Source: Candidatus Aminicenantota bacterium (GTDB taxonomy: Bacteria; Acidobacteriota; Aminicenantia; S016-38). Taken from it: a stretch of 51,653 nucleotides of DNA. A program made the translations under genes and the position numbers. The DNA lies in contig JAMOUJ010000006.1 in NCBI GenBank assembly GCA_027068075.1, forward strand, positions 410,706 to 462,358, read 5' to 3'. Below are positions 28,716 through 35,905 of this stretch, piece by piece (within the stretch, counting starts at the first letter, position 1; the number at the start of each line of letters is the position of its first letter). The notes beneath the pieces were generated by a model. It worked only from the letters and a program-made list of their open reading frames with translations. It had not been told where the DNA came from and ran no database searches.

Positions 28716-29765
28716 ATGATAGATGTAGAGAAACTTCTGGGAAACGAAGCGGATTATCTTTTGAATCACAAGTCCACCACCATTCCAAAGGAAATGCTAC
28801 ACCTGCCCGGCCCGGATTTTGTGGACCGGATATTCGTTCAGACCGATAGACCCCCGGCGGTTCTCAGGAACCTCCAGTGGATTTTCAACCACGGAAGGCT
28901 GGGTGGCACGGGGTATCTTTCCATACTTCCCGTGGATCAGGGCGTGGAGCACTCCGCCGGCGCTTCCTTTGCCCCCAACCCCATTTATTTTGATCCGGAG
29001 AACATAGTGAAACTCGCCATGGAAGGGGGATGCAACGCCGTGGCCACCACCCTGGGAGTTCTGGGCGCCGTCTCCAGGAAATACGCCCACAAGATACCCT
29101 TCATCGTAAAAATCAACCACAACGAACTCCTTACCTACCCCAACATATACGACCAGACACTGTTCGCTTCGGTGGATCAGGCCTTTAACCTGGGGGCTGT
29201 GGGCGTGGGGGCCACCATTTACTTCGGTTCCCCGGAATCCCGTCGTCAGATTCAGGAAATCTCCCAGGCCTTTGAATACGCCCACAGCCTGGGCATGGTG
29301 ACCATCCTGTGGGCTTATCTCAGAAACAGGGCCTTTAAGACCCAGGAGAAGGATTACCATGTGGCGGCGGACCTTACTGGCCAGGCCAATTATCTGGGAG
29401 CCACCATTGAAGCGGACATAATAAAACAAAAGCAGCCTCAGAACAACGGCGGATTCATAGCGCTGAAGTTCGGAAAAACCCATCCCAAGATGTACGAAGA
29501 ACTCATGAGCGACCACCCCATTGACCTTACCCGCTACCAGGTGGCCAACTGCTACATGGGAAGGATAGGCCTCATAAACTCCGGAGGGCCTTCGGGGAAG
29601 AACGACCTACAGCAAGCCGTCAAAACCGCCGTTATAAACAAGAGGGCCGGTGGCATGGGGCTGATTACCGGGAGAAAGGCCTTCCAGAAACCCATGAAGG
29701 AAGGGGTGGAACTTCTCCACGCCATTCAGGATGTTTACCTGAACAAAGAAATAACCGTGGCGTAG
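28716..29765 (+). CDS. fbaB: Class I fructose-bisphosphate aldolase (FbaB/DhnA type)
   Basis: This 349-residue enzyme cleaves fructose 1,6-bisphosphate through a Schiff base. It belongs to the bacterial-archaeal DhnA type, about the length of E. coli FbaB. Recognisable features are [16 protein letters not shown], the [12 protein letters not shown] segment, [10 protein letters not shown] with the probable Schiff-base Lys, and the phosphate-binding [12 protein letters not shown]. The start is the ATG at 28716 with AAAGGAGGG upstream; the frame reaching back to 28542 is non-coding leader. No other glycolytic gene adjoins it (enolase is 9.8 kb away). Confidence 0.92.
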   Translation: MIDVEKLLGNEADYLLNHKSTTIPKEMLHLPGPDFVDRIFVQTDRPPAVLRNLQWIFNHGRLGGTGYLSILPVDQGVEHSAGASFAPNPIYFDPENIVKLAMEGGCNAVATTLGVLGAVSRKYAHKIPFIVKINHNELLTYPNIYDQTLFASVDQAFNLGAVGVGATIYFGSPESRRQIQEISQAFEYAHSLGMVTILWAYLRNRAFKTQEKDYHVAADLTGQANYLGATIEADIIKQKQPQNNGGFIALKFGKTHPKMYEELMSDHPIDLTRYQVANCYMGRIGLINSGGPSGKNDLQQAVKTAVINKRAGGMGLITGRKAFQKPMKEGVELLHAIQDVYLNKEITVA

Positions 29766-29781
29766 TCCTTGACACCGGGGA

Positions 29782-29787
29782 TATAAT
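29782..29787 (+). promoter_or_regulatory. -10 box for initiator tRNA
   Basis: A perfect TATAAT ends 10 bases before the mature tRNA 5' end. A TTGACA at 29769-29774 is only 7 bases away and cannot be its -35 partner; no other -35 is clear. Confidence 0.5.
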
Positions 29788-29797
29788 ATGGTCGGAT

Positions 29798-29874
<77 letters not shown>

Positions 29875-29900
29875 TCCTTCCCTCAAAATCCCCCTCCTTC

Positions 29901-29929
29901 TTGCAATTCTAAGGCCTGGAATATATAAT
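29901..29929 (+). promoter_or_regulatory. Promoter for the 29938 operon, probably giving leaderless mRNA
   Basis: TTGCAA (29901-29906) and a perfect TATAAT (29924-29929) are exactly 17 bases apart. The ATG at 29938 comes 8 bases after the -10 with no SD, so transcription should begin at the start codon. This is the cleanest of the leaderless candidates. Confidence 0.65.
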
Positions 29930-29937
29930 TACCCTTC

Positions 29938-30867
29938 ATGAGAAGGCTTCCGCTTGTAAGTTTTATGTTCCTTTCCCTTGCCTTTTGTGGGGCCAGGGGA
30001 GAAAAATCTTCCAGACCCGGTCCTGTCCGTGAAAGCGGAGAATCCCGGGTAATCCTTCAGATAGGGGACAAAACTTACACCACCAGGGATTTTGAGATCT
30101 TTCTTGAGGGCAAAAGGATATCCTTGAGGGACCTCCCGGAGGAAGCCCGTTCGTCTCTTTTCAAGGAATTCGTTAACACCAGGCTTATGCTTCAGGATGC
30201 GGAGAGGCGGAAGATAATACTGAACCCGGACGAAATCTCCATTTACAGGAAGATCTTAGAAGACCTCAGCGTCAAGGTGGATGCCTCCGTTTTAAAATCC
30301 ATTTACGAAAACCTCATCATAAGCAAATATCTGGGGGAGGTGGTCTACAAGGGAATAAAGGTGAGCGACCAGGAGGCCTATCAATACTACCGGGCCCATC
30401 CCCAGGAGTTTATCCGAAAGGAAAGGGTTAAACTTCACCACATCCTGGTGGATTCCGAATCCCTGGCCCTGCAACTCCGGGAGAAACTTTCCAGGGCAGG
30501 GGTCAAGGAATTTGAATCCCTGGCCAGGAAGTTTTCCACCGCTCCGGAGGCCAAGAACGGAGGAAGAATGGGTTGGTATGAGAAGGGGGACCTGCCCCGG
30601 GAGATGGAGGATGTCGTCTTTTCCCTTTCCCCCGGGGAAGTATCCCAGGTGGTTAAAACTCCCATGGGATACCACATCTTCCGCCTGGATCAGAAGCAGC
30701 CCCAGAGGATGCTTTCCTTCCAGGAAGTAAAGGAAAGGATAAAACAGAAACTTCTGGAGGAAAAAAGGGAGGAGGCCCTTCAGCGATGGATAGAGAAGTT
30801 GAGGAAACAATACAATGTTATCCTTTATCCAGAAAATCTGGATTTTAAGTACAAGGAGGAGGGATGA
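29938..30867 (+). CDS. Parvulin-type peptidyl-prolyl isomerase, SurA/PrsA-like, possible lipoprotein
   Basis: This 309-residue exported chaperone has an N-terminal hydrophobic signal ending in SLAFCGARGE. The Cys could be lipidated, although Phe at -1 is not typical. A SurA-N-like helical region is followed by a parvulin domain (about 165-265): RVKLHHILVDSES with the conserved His, FESLARKFSTAPEAKNGGRMGWY, and VVKTPMGYHIFRLD. Such proteins fold outer-membrane or secreted proteins. The stop overlaps the next gene's ATG, which encodes a related chaperone. A good promoter is at 29901-29929. Confidence 0.85.
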   Translation: MRRLPLVSFMFLSLAFCGARGEKSSRPGPVRESGESRVILQIGDKTYTTRDFEIFLEGKRISLRDLPEEARSSLFKEFVNTRLMLQDAERRKIILNPDEISIYRKILEDLSVKVDASVLKSIYENLIISKYLGEVVYKGIKVSDQEAYQYYRAHPQEFIRKERVKLHHILVDSESLALQLREKLSRAGVKEFESLARKFSTAPEAKNGGRMGWYEKGDLPREMEDVVFSLSPGEVSQVVKTPMGYHIFRLDQKQPQRMLSFQEVKERIKQKLLEEKREEALQRWIEKLRKQYNVILYPENLDFKYKEEG

Positions 30868-31799
30868 AGAAATTTATTCTTGCGTTCGCCCTTGGTTCTT
30901 TACTCCTGGCCGGAGAATACAAACTGGTGGACGAAGTCCTGGCGGTGGTGGGGGATGAGATAATCACCCTTTCCGATGTAAAGGCCTACGAAAAAGAACT
31001 TTATAAATTCCTCTCGCAGAAGTACAGCGGGAAGGAACTTGAGGAAAAATTTGCCCAGGAAAGAAAAAACATCCTTGATACCATGATACAGAGGAGGCTT
31101 CTTCTGGTGAAGGCCCGCCAGGAGGGACTCAATGTGGACGAAGAACTCAAAATAACCATGAAGAACATGGCCAAGGAATACGGTTTTTCCACCGTGGAGG
31201 AACTGGAGAAGGCCATGAAGGCCCAGGGGATGGATGTGGAGGAATGGAAAAAGGCGGCCCGGGAAAACCTCCTTCAGCAGAAACTCATTCAAAGGGAAGT
31301 AGACGCAAAAATATCCTTGACCGAGGGCGAGATAAGGGATTATTACGAAAAGCACAAAGAGGAATTTGGAGAGCCCGCCCGCTGGGTTTTGAGGGCCATT
31401 AAGGTGGAAAAGGGCCCTGGAGCCGAAGAGCAGAAAAGGGAGATAGACAGGCTCCTGGAGGAGAAGGGCTTTGAAGAGGCGGTTAAACTTTCCGCTCCAC
31501 CCTTCAACGCCAACGGAGGGGAACTGGGAGAACTCACCCAGAAGGACATAAGGCCGGAGTTTCTGGAGGCCATAAAGAAAACCCCCGCCGGGGCTTATAC
31601 CCCGTGGATAGAAGCCGAAGATGGGTGGTATAAATTTCTTGTGGAAAAATACATCCCCCCCACCACGAAGAGTCTGTCCCAGGTGAGGAAGGAAATAGAG
31701 GAAAAGATCCTCGCCCAGAAAAGGCGAAAGGCCCTGAAAAAATTCATTGAAGAACTGAAAAAAGAAATTCCCGTGAGGATTATCCGCCGCTATCCATGA
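30864..31799 (+). CDS. SurA-like periplasmic chaperone with degenerate parvulin domain
   Basis: This 311-residue exported protein begins with a signal peptide (FILAFALGSLLLAG) and the SurA-N signature LVDEVLAVVGDEIITLSDV. A long helical chaperone module follows. The parvulin-like part (about 170-265) keeps FEEAVKLSAPPFNANGGELGEL but has WVLRAIKV where active parvulins have a His (xxxxHIL). It may therefore lack isomerase activity, as the first parvulin domain of E. coli SurA does. Overlap ATGA with the upstream isomerase gene and with the radical SAM gene downstream puts it in the same operon. Confidence 0.85.
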   Translation: MKKFILAFALGSLLLAGEYKLVDEVLAVVGDEIITLSDVKAYEKELYKFLSQKYSGKELEEKFAQERKNILDTMIQRRLLLVKARQEGLNVDEELKITMKNMAKEYGFSTVEELEKAMKAQGMDVEEWKKAARENLLQQKLIQREVDAKISLTEGEIRDYYEKHKEEFGEPARWVLRAIKVEKGPGAEEQKREIDRLLEEKGFEEAVKLSAPPFNANGGELGELTQKDIRPEFLEAIKKTPAGAYTPWIEAEDGWYKFLVEKYIPPTTKSLSQVRKEIEEKILAQKRRKALKKFIEELKKEIPVRIIRRYP

Positions 31800-33277
31800 A
31801 GGTGATGATATTTGTCCCTCCGGGGGGATACTTTGCAGAGAGGTGGTCCAGGGGTCCCTTCATGCCTCCCCTGGGGATCATATACATTGGAACGGTGCTT
31901 AAAAACCACGGGGTAGATGTGGAACTGGTGCCTGCGGAACTTTACCGAATGTCCTGGGGAGAGATAGTCCGAAAAATAGAGGAAGATAAACCGGATATCG
32001 TGGGGGTTACCTCCACCACGGAAAACCGGTTTCAGGCCTTTAAACTCCTCAATCTTGCCAAGAAGACGAGACCCCAGGCCTGGACGGTTTTCGGAGGGCC
32101 CCACGCCTCCATGGCCGCCCGCGACACCCTGGAACATCTTCCCTTCGTGGACATAGTGGTTAGAAACGAAGGGGAGATAACCACCCTGGAACTGGTGAAG
32201 GCCCTGCAGACGGGAGATCCGTATAAAAACCTGGAGAAGGTCCTGGGAATTTCCTACAGAACCCAGGAAGGAAGGGTGGTGGAAAACCCCAGAAGGCCCT
32301 ACATAAAGCCTCTGGACCTCCTCCCCATTCCAAACCGTGAACTCATCCACTTCAGGGAGTACAATTTTTCCATGGAAATCCCCGGTAAGGGGAGGGTGCC
32401 GGCCCTCAACATGATGACCTCCCGGGGGTGCCCCTTTAACTGCAATTTTTGCGCCACTCCGGTAAACTGGGGCAGGGCGGTGAGGATGCATTCGGTGGAA
32501 AGGGTTATAGAGGAGATAGAGCAGGGGATGACAGAATACGGGATAAGGGCCGTCTGGTTTTACGACGATACCTTTGACGCCAACCCCAGAAGGCTTGAGA
32601 AACTATGCGACATATTCCTGGAGAGAAAATACAACATAAACTGGTATGCGGAAGTGAGGGTGGACATTTTAACCAGGCCCCTTCTTGAAAAAATGGTCCG
32701 CTCCGGTCTTTATTACCTTTCCTTCGGAGTGGAGGCCGGTTCGGAAAGGGTCCGCAAGGAAATCATAAGAAAAAATGTGAACATTGAGCAGGTAAGGCGA
32801 ACCATAAGATGGGCTAAGGAACTGGGTATAACGCCCAACCCCTTCTTCATATTCTCCCATCCCACGGAAACCTGGGAAGAGGCCCAGGAGACCATAAAAC
32901 TCATTGAGGAATTCAGCGAAGATTGTGACATTTCCGTTTCCATACTTCATGTTTATCCAGGCACGGACCTGGAGAAAACCGCCGTAGAGTTGGGGGTTCT
33001 GCCCGAAGATTTCACCTGGACCAGAAAAAGGGACCCCAGGATAATCACCCTTCCTGCTGCCCAGGGGGATGTTCCCCTTTTCAAACACCTCCTCACCTGG
33101 GCCCAGATAAGCGAACTGGTTTTCCGGTGGAACCTGGCCCAAAGGAAGGTATCCGTGTGGAAAAAGGCCTTTCAGGCCCTTAAAAACCTGAGGAGTTGGC
33201 GGGACATACCGCGGTATTTAACCATGCTTTATGTTTATCTAAAACTTAAATTGAAGAAGGCCATAGGAAGGTTGTAA
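31796..33277 (+). CDS. B12-binding-domain radical SAM protein (BchE-like clan)
   Basis: This 493-residue enzyme has an N-terminal cobalamin-binding-like Rossmann domain (about 1-150; FVPPGGYFAERWSRGPFMPPLG). A radical SAM core follows, whose 4Fe-4S cluster ligands are Cys212, Cys216 and Cys219 (SRGCPFNCNFC). The canonical DxHxxG cobalamin ligand is not visible, so cobalamin may bind base-off without a His or not at all. Relatives alter lipids, tetrapyrroles or natural products; the substrate cannot be told here. It overlaps the SurA-like gene (ATGA) and thiI (TAATG), so it is in the envelope-chaperone operon. Confidence 0.85.
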   Translation: MKVMIFVPPGGYFAERWSRGPFMPPLGIIYIGTVLKNHGVDVELVPAELYRMSWGEIVRKIEEDKPDIVGVTSTTENRFQAFKLLNLAKKTRPQAWTVFGGPHASMAARDTLEHLPFVDIVVRNEGEITTLELVKALQTGDPYKNLEKVLGISYRTQEGRVVENPRRPYIKPLDLLPIPNRELIHFREYNFSMEIPGKGRVPALNMMTSRGCPFNCNFCATPVNWGRAVRMHSVERVIEEIEQGMTEYGIRAVWFYDDTFDANPRRLEKLCDIFLERKYNINWYAEVRVDILTRPLLEKMVRSGLYYLSFGVEAGSERVRKEIIRKNVNIEQVRRTIRWAKELGITPNPFFIFSHPTETWEEAQETIKLIEEFSEDCDISVSILHVYPGTDLEKTAVELGVLPEDFTWTRKRDPRIITLPAAQGDVPLFKHLLTWAQISELVFRWNLAQRKVSVWKKAFQALKNLRSWRDIPRYLTMLYVYLKLKLKKAIGRL

Positions 33278-34407
33278 TGGATTTGATTCTGGTAAGATAC
33301 GGTGAAATTGCCCTGAAGGGAGCCAACCGCAGGAAATTTGAAAAAAACCTGGAGGAGAACCTCAGGGCTTACCTTAAAAAGGAGGGGATCTCCTTCGGGG
33401 GAGTTGCTTCCAAAAGGAGCAGGATATTCATCTATTCCCCCTCCCGCCTTCCGGACCTATCCCGGGTTCTGGGCGTAGTTTCCTATTCCCCTGCCTGGGA
33501 GTTTCCCACCCTGGAGGAGGTCAAGGACTTCCTGGCCCAGCAGGAGGCTCTTTTTTCCGGGGCCTCTTCCTTCAGGATAACCGCCTCCCGGGCCGACAAG
33601 AATTACCCCCTCACCTCCCCGGAAATTGAGAGAGAACTGGGGGCGGTGGTCCACGAGAAGTTTTCCGTCCCCGTGAACCTCAAGCAACCCCAGATAAATG
33701 TGGGGGTGGAGTACATAGACGAGTTTTTCTATGTGTATTTTGAAAAAATGCCGGGATGGGGTGGACTTCCCGTGGGGGTGAGCGGAAAACTGGTGGTTCT
33801 CCTATCCGGAGGGATAGATTCGCCGGTGGCCGCCTTCCTCATGATGAAGAGGGGAGCGGAACTGGTGCTTCTCCACTTCCGAAAAAATCCCATAGACGAC
33901 AGGATCGGGGAAATCCACAGGGCCCTCTCCGCCTATGCCGTCGGACGGGAGCCGGAACTGGTGGTAATGGACCTGGGGAAGGTCAAAAAATTCTACGACC
34001 TCGCCAGGCGCAGGGACGAAACCCACCGTTACATGTGCGTCCTGTGCAAACACATGATGCTCAGAACTGCCGAGAAACTGGCCTTTAAAAAGGGAGCCCT
34101 GGGAATAGTCACCGGAGACAGCCTGGCCCAGGTGGCTTCCCAGACCCTGGAGAACCTGGCGGCCCAGAGATACGGACTGAAACTTCCGGTTTACTCCCCC
34201 CTTATAGGGCTGGACAAGACCGAAATAGTGAACATCGCCAAAAAAATAGGGACATACGAGCCCTCCATTCACCACAAGGAGAAGCCCTGTCCCCTTCACC
34301 CCCATCCTGTTACCAGGGCCAGGATGGATAAGTTTTTCCAGGCCTGGGACGAGGTGACGGAAAAACTGGGTTATCTCCCCTGGGAAAAATTCTTCCAGAG
34401 AAAATAA
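33277..34407 (+). CDS. thiI: tRNA 4-thiouridine synthase ThiI (no rhodanese domain)
   Basis: This 376-residue enzyme adenylates U8 of tRNA before sulfur transfer. An N-terminal ferredoxin-like/THUMP region (about 50-165) is followed by the PP-loop SGGIDS at 177-182. CVLCKHMM and the C-terminal HPHPVTRARMDKF are also typical. The rhodanese domain found in E. coli ThiI (482 residues) is absent, as in Bacillus, so sulfur must come from a separate desulfurase. The ATG overlaps the upstream TAA. 4-thiouridine is a near-UV sensor and also supports tRNA stability. Confidence 0.93.
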   Translation: MDLILVRYGEIALKGANRRKFEKNLEENLRAYLKKEGISFGGVASKRSRIFIYSPSRLPDLSRVLGVVSYSPAWEFPTLEEVKDFLAQQEALFSGASSFRITASRADKNYPLTSPEIERELGAVVHEKFSVPVNLKQPQINVGVEYIDEFFYVYFEKMPGWGGLPVGVSGKLVVLLSGGIDSPVAAFLMMKRGAELVLLHFRKNPIDDRIGEIHRALSAYAVGREPELVVMDLGKVKKFYDLARRRDETHRYMCVLCKHMMLRTAEKLAFKKGALGIVTGDSLAQVASQTLENLAAQRYGLKLPVYSPLIGLDKTEIVNIAKKIGTYEPSIHHKEKPCPLHPHPVTRARMDKFFQAWDEVTEKLGYLPWEKFFQRK

Positions 34408-34417
34408 GGAGGAAAAC

Positions 34418-35719
34418 ATGGCCAGATTTCCCAAAACCTTCTGGGCAGCCAACACCGTGGAACTTTTTGAAAGGGCGGCCTATTACGCCGTAGCCTCCTT
34501 CGTGGTCATTTACTTCCACGAAGTTCTGGGGATGAGCCCCACCTTTTCCACCTTCCTCAACGGGACCATCCTCTGGGGTTTGATATACTTCCTGCCGCCC
34601 CTCAGCGGAACCCTGGCGGACCGATTCGGCTTCAAAAAATCCCTTTCGGTGACCTTCGTCCTCTTGTTTCTGGGTTACCTGGTGGTGGGCACGGTGAAGA
34701 ACTTCTGGCCCGGACCCGATTACACCCTTCCCGTGGTGGTGGGAATAGTCCTCATAGGGATAGGGGGTTCCTTCGTAAAACCCTGCATTTCCGGAACGGT
34801 CCAGAAAACCGCCGGTGCCAATGCGGCCCTGGGTTTCGCCATTTTCTACATGACCATAAATGTGGGATCCATGATAGGGAGAATAGTCTCCTATTTTGTC
34901 AGAATAAAATACGGGATCCCGGCCATATTCTCCTATGTGGCCACCGGTTTTGCCTTCCTGGGACTTTTGGTGGTTTTCTTCGTTTACCGGGAGCCGGAGT
35001 ACCAGGGGGAGGAGGGGGGAAAATACAAGCCCAGAACCCTTAAGGAAGCCCTCCTGGGCATGTTCACCGTCTTGAAGAACCTGAAGTTCGTGTTCTTTCT
35101 CGTGGTCATCGGTCTTTTCTGGATCATCTATGTCCAGATATACAACTTGATTCCCCTGTTTCTCAGGCAAATAGACCCCCATGCTCCGGTGGAACTCTAC
35201 ACCCTGGTGAACCCGGTCTCCATAGTTTTGCTCCAACTTCTGATAGCGAAGATTTCCAAAAACTGGTCCTCCCTGAAGTCCATAATGGTGGGCATCGGCA
35301 TCACCATAGCCGGCATGTTGATAAACGCCGTTCCCTTCCTGTTTTCCATGGATCCCTATCGGAAACTTGACCTGGGGATGGTCACCGTTCCCGTGGCCGG
35401 CGCCTTCATGCTCCTTTCCATTTTCTCCATGGCCTTAGGGGAAATGTTCGCTTCCCCCAGAATATATCAGTACATCGGAGCCATTGCCCCCAAGGGCCAG
35501 GAAGGTCTTTATCTTGGATACGCCAACCTACCCCTGGCCCTGGGAACCATCGTGGGGGCTCCCCTGGGGGGTATGCTCTTTGAGAAGTTCATAGAGACTC
35601 CACTGAAGGCCGGCCTCGGCATGAAGGCAGGGATAATGTGGGTCATAGTGGCGGCCATGGGGGTGATTTCCCTGATAGGCGTTCTCCTCTACGACCGATT
35701 CATGGTGGAGAAGAAGTAA
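34418..35719 (+). CDS. POT/PTR-family proton-coupled oligopeptide transporter
   Basis: This 433-residue carrier has about 12 membrane helices. The first shows the POT signature ELFERAAYYAVASFVVIYF (ExxERfxYY, proton-coupling and peptide-binding). GSFVKPCISGTVQ parallels the second family motif (KPC). It imports di- and tripeptides with protons; an exported Tricorn-type protease in the window could supply such peptides, though the genes are not linked. The SD AAGGAGG precedes the ATG. It ends the 29938 operon. CCTTAAGG followed by TTTTT at its 3' end is a weak terminator at best. Confidence 0.85.
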   Translation: MARFPKTFWAANTVELFERAAYYAVASFVVIYFHEVLGMSPTFSTFLNGTILWGLIYFLPPLSGTLADRFGFKKSLSVTFVLLFLGYLVVGTVKNFWPGPDYTLPVVVGIVLIGIGGSFVKPCISGTVQKTAGANAALGFAIFYMTINVGSMIGRIVSYFVRIKYGIPAIFSYVATGFAFLGLLVVFFVYREPEYQGEEGGKYKPRTLKEALLGMFTVLKNLKFVFFLVVIGLFWIIYVQIYNLIPLFLRQIDPHAPVELYTLVNPVSIVLLQLLIAKISKNWSSLKSIMVGIGITIAGMLINAVPFLFSMDPYRKLDLGMVTVPVAGAFMLLSIFSMALGEMFASPRIYQYIGAIAPKGQEGLYLGYANLPLALGTIVGAPLGGMLFEKFIETPLKAGLGMKAGIMWVIVAAMGVISLIGVLLYDRFMVEKK

Positions 35720-35761
35720 TAGCCCCTTAAGGTTTTTCAAAAAAAAATATTTTTCTGGAAC

Positions 35762-35790
35762 TTGCGAAATCCCGATATATTTGATAGGAT
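35762..35790 (+). promoter_or_regulatory. Probable promoter of the nitric oxide reductase gene
   Basis: TTGCGA (35762-35767) and TAGGAT (35785-35790) are 17 bases apart, leaving a leader of about 108 bases. No clear FNR/DNR or NsrR palindrome is seen over it. Confidence 0.4.
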
Positions 35791-35836
35791 TTTTCTGTGG
35801 TAAGGAAAGGTGAGGAGAGGAGGGTGTTTTTCGGGA

Positions 35837-35856
35837 AAAGGCAGGGCTTTGCCTTT
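35837..35856 (+). promoter_or_regulatory. Hairpin in the nitric oxide reductase leader
   Basis: A 7-base stem (AAAGGCA / TGCCTTT) with a 6-base loop lies about 50 bases before the norZ start. Purine-rich sequence surrounds it, and the SD AAAAGGAGG follows. It could be a regulatory leader; no known riboswitch is recognised. Confidence 0.35.
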
Positions 35857-35905
35857 ACAGGGCGAGGGGACCAGGAAGGGCTATTAGACCGAAAAGGAGG
35901 ATAAA

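Noticed and set aside
29769-29774. TTGACA as the -35 of the initiator tRNA promoter
   Set aside because: It is only 7 bases from the TATAAT, far too close, and no -10 at 17 bases would start before the tRNA.
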